Shown: positions 53,982-64,000 of the stretch, one piece after another
Numbering within the stretch: the first letter of the stretch is position 1
How the letters are laid out: each line of letters begins with the position of its first letter
Assembly (NCBI GenBank): GCA_015350385.1
Contig: WNKI01000001.1
Coordinates: 1,047,870 to 1,111,869, forward strand
Direction: 5' to 3'
From: Aculops lycopersici
Taxonomy: Eukaryota > Arthropoda > Arachnida > Trombidiformes > Eriophyidae
Length of the DNA: 64,000 nt
Translations under genes and position numbers: made by a program
Notes under the pieces: model-generated
The model's input: only the letters and a program-made list of their open reading frames with translations
What the model was told of the DNA's origin: nothing
Database searches by the model: none

Positions 53982-56900
53982 TGTTACGCGCTCTTTCTGT
54001 GTATGTGGATATGCGAATGTGCGATTTGCGTTAATCAATCATGACTCGTCCAATCCCACTGTGCCACTTTGTCTAGCCCGCTCGTTCAACCAGCCAGTCA
54101 GTTAGATTGCTAGCTTGCCCCAACTGGACAACGAGACAACTGGCCAGCGGTAAGCAAAATCTCAGTCGGTCAGGCGACACTTTCATTACTCCTCTATAAG
54201 TTTGCCGTGTTTCCGCGTCTCTATGTCTCTTTGGCCTCTTGTCGTGCGGCGTCTAGCGCCTGTTTGTTGTTTGGGCTAGACGAGAACACCAGCACCAGCA
54301 CCTCGCCACGCCACTTGCTCGCAAAGTCGGCAGAAGCGAGCGCCAGCTCGAAACTAAAATTGCGCGCCCATTTGGATAGTCAAATGTTGTCGTTGCTTTG
54401 CTCTGCCTACTCCTAGCTTCCCAACAACAGCAAGCGAACGCATATCCTGTTGGTTGGTTGGCTGGCCATTACGATTGTCTATTTGGTCGACCGTTTGCTC
54501 AACTTAACACTGGAAACTGCACCCGCCACTCGAACCTTGGTTCGGCGGGAACAAAATTGAAAGCGAGCAATCGGCCCTGGGATTCGATGCGCCGTTTCCT
54601 AGTGGCAGGGGCAATGATGTGCGGCACAAGCAAACATGCAAACTACTCTCACTTCACCCTTGACTTGGTGGCCAGCTAGCCGACTGGCTGAACGGCCAAC
54701 CAGAGGTCCAAAGTAAGAGGGTCAAGACCAAAACTGGGCTAAAGTTGAGCAAACGATAACGTCCTCAGCTGCTCTGGATGACGACCACCACGGCGATGGG
54801 CAATCGTCGCTTCTGATTGACTTCCGCTCCACTGGCTTGCTCATTGGCCTAAGCGCCCGTTGGCGGCGTGGGGCGTGTAGCTTTGCGTTGGTGCTGTTGA
54901 ATTTGGCTTTAGTCTCAGCAACTATATATATATGAGCAACTCCACGCTTAAAGCCGAGTGATTTGTGCTACTGCCGTTGCCGCTAAGTTGGTGCAACGGC
55001 AAGTTGAGCCTGGCATTTGATTGGCCGGCAGCAACAGACGCAAACTGGCGACGTGCCGGCCAAACTGGATGCCGTGGTTGTTGTTTCCACTGGCCATTGT
55101 CGCTGCTCGCTGCCATTTGACTCATCGCTGCTCGATTGCGCGACCACTCGCTCGTTGACTGCAAAACAACCTCGTGGCGCCTCCACAATTTGCGCGATCA
55201 CTCTCTTCAAGTGGCCGCTTGCTATGGGCCCGTCACTTCCGCTTTCCACTGTGAGAGGGAGAGAGGGGAAGGACCAACAACTTGAGCAGCTCAACTCTCT
55301 GGCTAATTTGCACGATCTGCCACCAAATCCACTGGCCAATTAAACTTTAAGCCAACTTCCGGTTTCTTTGAGCAAAGCAAGTGGTCGTCTGGCTAGGGGC
55401 GAGGCGCGCCGTTGCAACTCGACGGGCTAATCATCTTCTAAGTCTCGCTGTCGTGAGATTTGAGATGCCGCCGCTGGTGCCGCTACTTAAACTGTACTCC
55501 ACCATTGAAAGACTGGGATAAGAAGAATTAACCACCAACAGTATGGGTGGTGGTTGCAGAAGCAGTAGCAGCACCAGCAGCCGCAGCAGCAATGGCAAAG
55601 ATAGCAGTAGCAATAGCACTGCTATCGAAGTGAATCTGGTGAACTTGGCTTTCGAGTTAGCGGAGCGAGACCAATGATTCGAGTGGCTTCTCGGCAACCG
55701 GAAGTTGACAGGCAACGACGACAGCCCATCGGCTGGGGTGTCAAGTTACTTGATCTCTCCGCTCTAACTGAAACTTTTCGCTTTTCTCTTCACCAGCTAA
55801 CATCACCACTGTCCATCGATGGAGTAAGCCAGTGAGTGAGTGAGTGTATCAATTTTGGGCTCGAGTTTCAAGTCATCCTCGTAAGTTGGATCTCAGATTT
55901 GCCGACGTGAGATAACTCCAGCAGCAACAACTCCGCTCGCTTACCGGTGATCGCCACAAGGACAATGGAGTTTTATAACTGATCGTGCAAATAGACGCGA
56001 TCCAATGGTCAGCCCTTGAGTTGTTTAGTTGGCTTTCGCTAGGCAACTAAATACAAAATCAGCAACCAAGGGACTCACTAAGTATCAACAGGACGTCTAA
56101 GAGCTCAACCAACGATGCGATTTATTTCGTCGTCTTGTGCGCGCGATTAATATATTTGCGCTCTAGTCTCTAGTTTCTGGCGCTAGGCGATGTGGTCGCA
56201 ACCGAAAGCCAAGAGTTGGAGCCGGATCATTAGCTCGTGTTGTTGGTGGTGGTAGTGATGGAAGTTGTGGAAGTAGGACTAGCAATGTGCAGTCAGTTTG
56301 GTTATGGAGTTGAGAGAAGTTGACTATATGTTTTTAGTATAGCCAGCTAGCTTGCCAACGACCAGCACTGAAAACTTGTCGCTACCACTGCCGATGTTGT
56401 TGTTGCTAACGGAGGCGTCGGCCAGCAAATTGGCCGCCGTTTGTTTCCTGGCGCCAGAGAGGGAAACAAACAGCCCAAAGCCAAAATGAGCGACCCAACG
56501 CAGAGGCAGCGAGGATATTGCATCAAAAAGGCGAGCGGCGAGTTTTGTCGACTGGACTAGATTAACTGGCCAGCCGGTCGGTCGGCTAGCGTTACACCCA
56601 ATAGACTCGCTTGCCTTGCTGCTCACATAATTCGCTATTGCTACTACTACTACTACTTCCACAAACTAAGACGACGACGACGACGTCGTCAACGACTACT
56701 ACTACTATTTCTACTGGGGATTTGGAAGTTCATTTAGCGCCACGCGACTCCGATTCTAACTCTAACAAGTTGTAAGCTCAACGACAACAACGCAGCCACC
56801 ATCCGCAAGTCTATTCATGGTTCTGGTGGCTGTGTAAGCAGAGCAACTGCACAGCTGAATTTGCTATCGCCGATCAGTTCGCTTGAAATTTGTCGAGCAC

Positions 56901-59133
56901 AATGAGCCTGCGCTTTTGGCTTGGATTTCCGCCATCGGAAGAGAGGCCAAATGAGCAGCGGCGGCACAGGCACCAGCAAGCAGGCAACTTTGACTTAGAC
57001 TTGGACTCAGACTTGGCGCCGAGAGGAGCTAACCGGAAAATAACAACCGGAAAACAAATAGAATTAGAATTCTTGTGTAGCGGCTCGGCCTCGCGGTAGT
57101 TTGCTTTGTGATTCAGCTAGACCACCACCAATAGCAGCGACATGTGGCAATTTGCTTGCACCGCCGAAGTGAGTCTCCGGATTTAGCGGGCCTCGTGTTT
57201 GAGGCGGCTGGTGGTCGCTTTTAAGAAGCTGCAAAAATTCTGCCCAACACAAGAAGACCACGACGTCGACATGCAAATGGAGCCAGTAAATTTATCATTG
57301 TACACTAAGGCGGCCAGTGGACGACGACGACGACGAGCCGTCGCCAACACGCGGTTCCAATCCGTAAGCAACTCAATTGCCACCAATTAGAGTCTCGGCT
57401 GCTCCAGCGTGGGACTCTGCATGTCGCAGGCCAGAAGCAAACTGGACTCCAACAACAACCACGACCACGACAACCACTACCACTGCGAGCTGACAGCTAC
57501 GAGCCAACTAACGAGTTAGCGAGCGACACTAACGACCCTAGGCGACTCTCTGGCTCTTTAGTGCCTCGCTGCTCGTTGGCGGCGGCGGCGTCGTCTTTTT
57601 TCCGCCACCTCAACGAGGAAACCAGTGGACGACGATTGGGATTGCGGCATAGGCGGCCACAACCCTTGACTTTGACCGTCCTGCTCTCGCTGATTCCAAG
57701 CCTTGGTTGGGTAAGATCTGCTTGCTGTTTCAGCCTCAGTCAGTGTCGGTGCTTGTCGCCTACACTTTTGCTGCTGAATGAACTCACCATACGAGGCTTG
57801 GGCGTTAATTGTGGCCGCGTAATCATGACTCATGACCCAGCCGCAACGGCAAAGGTTAAGTTCCGTGAAACTAAAATGCTCAAACTCAGAGGCAAGTGGA
57901 GCGCGTAAACTTACGGCTAAGGCCAACGGAGGAGTCAAGTGGAACCGGAACCAGCGTCACACTATCCAGGTGTTTGAAGCAGACGAAGAGTGTGAGAGAG
58001 AGAAACACTCTGCTCGTGATGTCATTATCGCTTTAGCGGATCTCTGGTCGCCCATTTAGCATCGTATAGTGAGAGAGGCTCGAGCCACTTCACCTGAGAG
58101 ACCTTAGCCAGCCTCCTCTCCGTGGTGTTGGCGACTGGAACTTACCTGGTGTCTCGCAGATGAAGAGAATCACTTGCGGTTGGCTCTTCTTCCTCCTCTT
58201 CCTTCTAGAGCAAAGAGACTGGAGAGGAGTAGATTGAAACTCTGGTTTTAGTTGGCCGGCTTGCGATGAGAAGAGATTTCATCTACACTGGAGCTAGCTC
58301 GTTGCCTGCGGGTCTAAATTCAATCTAAAGGACGAGAAATAGGAGGAGGAGGAGGAGGGGGCAGCGCAAACGGTAACAGCTCCATTGCCTCGAGTCCCTC
58401 GGGAGCGGGGAAATTATCACACGGGTTGACTGGTGGGCCAGTTTGCCTGGTTAGAGTGCGTTTGGTTAGCTGGTTGTAGCAACCAGCCGACCAACTCGAG
58501 CAATGGAGTTGGATGCAAGAGGGGCGACGCAACGCAGCATTAGATCTTTCGCCGGTGACACTTCCTGTTTGCTGGTGACGATGGCCAGTGAGGAGGAGAA
58601 CGGGAGGAAGATTCACCGATGGAGCGGTAGTTGCGGACACGTCGCCGCAAATTAACCGAATCAAAGGCTGGCGCTCGCTACCGCCGCCACTGCTGCTGCC
58701 TCAAGCGATGCAACGAACACAACTTCCGGCCTCCTCTTCCTGCTCCCTGGCCGAGAGTGTGTCCACCAATTTGCGGCCAATTACCTGGTAGCGGCACCGT
58801 TGTTGTCGTTGTCGTTGTCGTTGTCGTGGTGGTCGGTTGGTGAGTGAGAAAGTTTTCGCTTTGCGACCACAGAAAGGAGAGAAGGTTATCTGGTGAGCGG
58901 GATGCCAGTTTGTGTCGAAGTCGAAGTCGATGTTGCAGAGTGAAGGAGTTGCAATCGCAAGAAACTCTCAACTGATATCAGCCCCAAGTAGGAGGCGACC
59001 AACATTTTTCAGTTCGAGAGACCAAAACTTGATAACTCAGCTTCGGAATTGAAAGTTGCAAAGCCAGCAACTTGTCGCAGTCGTCCTCGGGACACTTCTC
59101 GCCAGTTCTCTTATTTTAGTTCCAAGTCGATGG

Positions 59134-59135
<2 letters not shown>

Positions 59136-59180
<45 letters not shown>
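59136..59180. repeat. (GT)n microsatellite
   Basis: An uninterrupted GT run of 45 bases. It produces spurious Cys-Val and His-Thr frames. Confidence 0.97.
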
Positions 59181-59181
<1 letters not shown>

Positions 59182-59963
59182 TTTCACTTTGCCAATCCAA
59201 TTTGTTAAATTTAGAGAGTACACAACCACCATTGCCCCCCGACGAGGACAATTCTTGTTCCGATGGAGCTCCTATTGTAGATTCACTGCAAGTGGCGGCC
59301 ACGCCCCTCCTCAACAACCACCTCCATCTGTCGGCTGATTCGCCTGGCGTCAGGAAGTGGAGTTGAAGTTGAACAGTTTGAACTGGCAACTCGATTGGTC
59401 AAGTGGCACCAAGTCGCCGGGCCAAGAACTGAACTCGGGGCTCAGGTTGAGGTTTCTTTATATTGCAAGCGCGCTCGCGAGCGAATTGCTTGCAGAAATA
59501 CTGTCCGGTGCAAGGTGATTCGCTTTCCCCGCGCTCCAGGGTCCACTGATTGGCGAAAGGAAACGGAGCATTTTGACGGCCTAGCAGCGAGCCGGCCGAC
59601 TGAGGACCAATCAATCATGCGGCCAGTCAGCCGACCGACTAGCTTGCCAGCGAGCGCATAGCAGAAACAATTGAGCGACTGGAGCGAAAGCGAGTGGGGC
59701 ACTCGGAGGGCGAGATTCGCTCGCCCGCTCACTAGCCGCTCAACGGGAGAGGAGATGACGTTGAAGCGCCAATAGAAAGCACAATCACGATCGCGACGGA
59801 CAGTCGCCAATCAACTTGGCGAGAGATTGGAGTTTAGTTGCTGCTCGTGATATTGATACTTATGCTGATGCTGATACCGATACTCATGTTGATGTTCAAG
59901 TCACTGGAAAGGCAAACTTGTGAGTGGCAGCTTGCGGTCGCCAGTCAGTGGGGCGGCCACAGA

Positions 59964-60012
59964 GCACGGCGTCTTCGGTCGGCTGCTTTGCTGCCTACCA
60001 AAGACGCCGTGC
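59964..60012. repeat. Perfect 12-bp inverted repeat, 25-nt loop
   Basis: The arm GCACGGCGTCTT and its exact reverse complement at 60001-60012. No gene overlaps it. Confidence 0.88.
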
Positions 60013-60688
60013 CATTGCTATCACGAGGCTCGATGTGGCGCCACCGCGTGCCCCCTCCCCCCTCAGCTAGTTGAGCTTGAAAGTGAATTCCTCGACAGTT
60101 AGCCGGCCGACCGGTCGTTCGGGTCATCCATTTGAGCCAAACGACTGCACCATTCGATTGATCATATCCACCGCCACTTGTTTGCTTTTGGCTAAACTTC
60201 TATATCTGCTACATCCGCATGCAGCGCTAACGAGTTGAACCGCATCTGGTCTATTTTCGCTCCTTTTCCTCCATCTCTATCTCTCAAAATGTATAAGTAA
60301 AAGTAGATTTGCTCACAATTTGGCGCCTTCCAAATTTACATAAGCACACGAACAAACAGACAATTGCAAACAAAGCAAATGTATAAGACAAGACCAAAGG
60401 CCGCAGTAAACGAAGTGTGCAATTGAGTCTCACTTCCACCATCGACTCCATCAAATTTGCTCCTTTGCCAGAAGGTTTTCCCGAAAATCAGCTCTTCACG
60501 CCCACTTTGGCAACTCAAATTTCACATAGCACAGCTGGCACAGTCATTTGTATTTGAGCAACCAACTTCCGGTTTGCTGTGCATGATTCGATCAACTTTT
60601 GTCTAGGTCTTTGGTTGGTTCTCGCTTTCAAATTTTAGTCTTTAGTGAGCAAAGAGTTGAACTTAAATGTGTTTAGTTTGGTTGGTAA

Positions 60689-60742
60689 GGGAAGGGAAGG
60701 GAACGGAACGGAACGGAACGGAAAGGAAAGGAAAGGAACGGA
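60689..60742. repeat. GGAAC/GGAAA/GGAAG pentamer array
   Basis: About ten 5-nt units, GGGAA then GGAAC then GGAAA, run in blocks of the same variant, as expected from slippage and local spread of variants. Confidence 0.9.
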
Positions 60743-63700
60743 TGTTGGAGATGATGAGGAGATCGCGAGCGTCTGGTTATTGTCTGTAGTTGAATGAAGG
60801 AATTAATGAACGAACAACAAACAGGAAGTAGTCTCCTAAACGTCCGTCATATTTTTAACAAACCCACTAGATACAAATCTGCAAGATAACGGTTAACCAC
60901 ACAGAGAGCGAGTAAGTTATTAAGTCAACTAGCAGTTGACTAGCAAATTTGCCTAGATTGACTGAAACACAGGAAGTGGTGGTCGGTTGGTGATCTCGTG
61001 ATGCATTACGTGTATGTCAACCGGATGGGTGAAATGTTCCGCGTGCAGTCACGATGCTCACAAATAGACCAATACTAGGGGATAGAGAGACGGGAAATAG
61101 AGGGAAAGAGGGAGGCGAAGTGACAAAGACGACGACTGATGATCTAGATACATTATGATTACAATCTAAATGACTCGCGTGGTCCATGGCCATTCCCTCC
61201 GGGGGGAAAGGGACTGGCCATAGTTGTCGAGTTGCGTTAGGCAACATATGCAAGAGGTTTCGTATGCTCGTAGTCCTGCCAAAGGAAACGAAACGGAGCG
61301 ACACGAACGAAACGCAAGGACAAGACAAAACAAGGAAACAGAACGCCGACGACAACAACCAATTCGATGGCAACGATGACAACCAAGTTTGCGGATAGCG
61401 CGACCTTATCTCTCGTTCCACGCCAGCGAGAAGCCATCGGTTGAGGTCGCAAATCTTTGCATGTCCATTGTGCCATTGTGGTTGTCGCGGGGGCCATTCG
61501 GCTTCAGGCTAGAAGGGTAGTTGCCGCAGCAGCTGAGCAAGAACAACGACAGAAAGAGGGTTACCAAGCTAGCTAGACAGCGAGCTCATAAAACAGGCGG
61601 CTTTACATGACTAGCAGGGCCTTTGCGCCGATCAGCTCGGAAAATGCAGGAGCGCACCTAGCAGACCGAGGGAACTCACGTGCGCTTACAAGGAGACCTC
61701 TTTTAAGCTGACCGGACTTTTTTCCTCATGACTTGATGTTTTTCGGACTGAATATGAGGCCCTGATCACGGAAATGATGTTTACTACCATTAGTACTGCG
61801 CCATTTTCAATGGGAAACTTCGAATTTCGATGCAATAAGTAGGGGCTGAAACCAAATTATTATTGATCAGCTCATCAGGCTGAATCCAGCGGTATATAAT
61901 TTATATAAATCTGAGGGTCATGCCCCGAGAGGTTACCTTGTTAGTGCACTGCCGAAGTCCATGCAAAGTGCACTACTAGCAACGCGAAGTGGTGCTCTTT
62001 TCGCCACTCCACTCTCTCCTTTCTTGCTGGCGCTTGGTTGCCCACGGAACTTTGGCCGAGCAGATAACTAACTACCGGCGAGCATACCACAACCTGTCGC
62101 CGCTTTCGGGCAACACGAACACTAGTCACGCCGGTTGATGGGCAATATGGCAACGCAAGCGAGCGGCGGCGGCGGCAGCAGCACGTCGGCAAGTCCTACG
62201 GCCGGTTTGCGGGCGAGACAGAGGGAAAGAGGGAGAGATGAGTTCGTGGGTAGGCCATTTCAGGGAGATCGCCTTGCATACACAGGACCACCTTCCTACC
62301 TTTTTTCTATCGCAGCAAGAAACACTGAGTCGGTTAGCCAACTAGCCGGCCGGCAACTCGTAAGCTCCTCTTCTTTGTTGCCGAAAAACGAGTGGAGTGA
62401 ACTATCAACAAAAAACACATCGAGGGGGCGGCGCCGCTAGTAGCAAAGAGGTAGCGCGACAAACTACGTGGCACTAGCCGCAGGTGGAAGAGCTGGCTGC
62501 TCGTTGCCCACCTTCGCTAGTGAAAATTGCAAACATATCATAACATAACGGTGTTCACGTGTCGGCAAATGAGCGCCGCCACCGGGTAAGTCTACCGAGC
62601 GGCCGACCGGTGGACCCGTTGAGTGGAATGGAGTAAAGTGAGTTGGTTCATATACTGTCTTTACGCAAACTCAACGCCGCCTGACTTCGGGCCAACAGAA
62701 TGTGAAGGCCACTGGCAAACTGCGCGCCAAATGCTCGCGCGGATCTATGGCCAGCTAGTTAGCTTGCCGGCCAGTTGCTCTCGAGCTATAGACGCTGAGG
62801 CCGCTGTCGCACACTTAGTGAGTGGCGGAAGTTTTGGCGGAATTACCTGGCAATCGAGTGAGCGGCTAGCATAGTCGCTGGTGGATGAGGGAGAGCCGAA
62901 AACCCAAAGCCTTTGTCATTGCATTCAATGGCCCAGCACTAACCGCCGACTCGATGGCGGCTCGTTATCGTCACTTGCCACCAGGTTATCGCAATCTCTG
63001 GCTCGCTTGTTGGCCCCCGAGTATGTGTTGCTAGTGGCATTGGTGGCGGTTGTCGTCATTGTTGCACTTAAATCGCGAGCTGAGTAGCTGGCTCGAATAA
63101 CGCCGGGAGTCGCGCTACTCGACGTGCAATCCACAAACTAAAGCAGCTAGCTGCATGGCAACAGCCTGCCTGGCGATAACTGCTCCAGCTCGCTCGGCCC
63201 ACCAAGACCATGAAACTTTTTTTGCATTTGAACTTGCGAGGACAGAGAGAGAGAGGAAACTGGCAATTGAGATCTCAATGGGATCCACGGAAGTTGAATG
63301 AAACACGGAGAGCAGGCGTCGCTGGGGTGGGTTAGCTACGTAATGATGGCAACCACTCATCGCATCAACTGGCTGCTCTCTACGACCAACTCGGGGCTTG
63401 AATTCCTGATTTGCTTTAGATTAGGGTGGAGGAGGATTCCATTTGAGTTGCGCAATCTAGCGATTGTTTTTGCTTTTAGCTCTTTTTGCTTTACTTTTAA
63501 GGTTTTAGTTTTCAGTTAGTCCAGGTAGCTGGCTAGCTGTGGTTGGCTAGAAAACGAGCAGGTGAGCTGCAGAGGCATTTGGTGGGCTCGCATGTCGCTC
63601 GCAAAAACCGAACTTCAGGGAGACTCTCTTCTTTCCCGTGGAATCCAATTCGATTTGAGCGCGACAAAAAGTTTTCCTCCTCTAGGATCTTCGCCGACTA

Positions 63701-64000
63701 TTCTCCAGTGAAACTTGAGATGTCGAGACACCAAAGGCGAGCGATGGCTGGCAGGCAAAAAATCGATTGCTCAATTTGAATAAGTTTTTTTTTGAAAACT
63801 CCCTCTCTCTCTCTTTCGTCGATTCTCTTCCCATTCTCTCGAATCCTATGTATCGTGTCATCAACATGGAGAATTGCAAAGTGTGAGCGGTATTCTATTG
63901 TTGACGCCAGCGCTTGTCCGTGTTCCTCTCTATCTGATGTGGCCAACTCTTGCAAGCGCTTTGTTTTTCTCCCTTAAATGGAAACAACATTCCCACCAAA

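Larger units (their letters stand above)
51687..64000. other. Probable giant first intron of the mGluR gene
   Basis: Twelve kilobases without any recognisable coding exon. Open frames are short, on both strands, and rich in Arg, Ser and Leu from repeat-like words. Contents: hairpins at 53937-53981 and 59964-60012, a GTTGTC tandem near 58798-58826, a GT microsatellite (59136-59180), a GGAAC/GGAAA satellite (60689-60742), TACTAC and CGACGA tracts near 56640-56700, and a compositionally different AT-rich segment near 61690-61930. Independent small or non-coding genes cannot be excluded. Confidence 0.45.

Noticed and set aside
1..64000. CRISPR arrays, bacterial operons or prophage
   Set aside because: Gene structure, introns and protein families are those of an animal; no regularly spaced repeats or bacterial signals were seen.

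Overview
The window is eukaryotic nuclear DNA from an animal. Genes lie on both strands, GT-AG introns can be placed by reading phase, AATAAA signals follow several stop codons, and the proteins are metazoan families: CNG-type channel, ARL6/BBS3, TP53INP, nonmuscle myosin II, TAF3, a Polycomb-like Tudor-PHD protein and an mGluR first exon. The channel matches my recollection of the arthropod CNG-like (CngL) type, so an ecdysozoan, most likely an arthropod, is inferred. Coding regions are very intron-poor: myosin II, UGP, TAF3, the PLD3/4-like gene, GTP cyclohydrolase, ARL6, LSM8 and the TP53INP gene each read as one ORF. Such intron loss recalls streamlined mite genomes, but the species cannot be fixed from this sequence.

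Layout. 1-3.9 kb is non-coding. 3.9-8.4 kb (+) holds a six-exon CngL-type channel gene. 8.4-17.4 kb is a compact cluster: a ribonucleotide reductase R2-like gene (+), a small borealin-like gene (+), LSM8 (-), TAF3 (-), a secreted PLD3/4-like protein (+), GTP cyclohydrolase I (+) and ARL6 (+). 17.4-26.4 kb has no recognisable gene. 26.4-29.9 kb (+) is a 1162-codon TP53INP/DOR homologue. It converges on a three-exon single-pass membrane protein gene (-, 30.4-34.4 kb). 34.4-38.3 kb is non-coding except for one tiny Cys-rich ORF. 38.3-40.7 kb holds a Tudor-PHD gene (+) and UGP (-) whose stop codons overlap tail to tail. 41.8-46.5 kb (+) is an intronless myosin II with a short rod. From 46.5 kb to the end only one coding exon is recognisable, the first exon of a metabotropic glutamate receptor (51.1-51.7 kb). 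The DNA after it is probably one very long first intron.

The genes are mostly unrelated housekeeping and signalling genes, and I see no operon. The most unusual item is the R2-like gene. It keeps the R2 fold signature, the aligned tyrosine and an R1-docking-like tail but has lost four of six metal ligands, so it looks like a catalytically dead, Rnr4-like subunit. Other oddities are an altered CNG selectivity filter, an 87-residue loop-1 insertion plus shortened rod in myosin II, ARL6 with two low-complexity insertions, TP53INP motifs spread through a five-fold longer protein, two PHD fingers in TAF3, an internally repeated borealin-like protein, and an excess of perfect 11-15 bp hairpins between genes.
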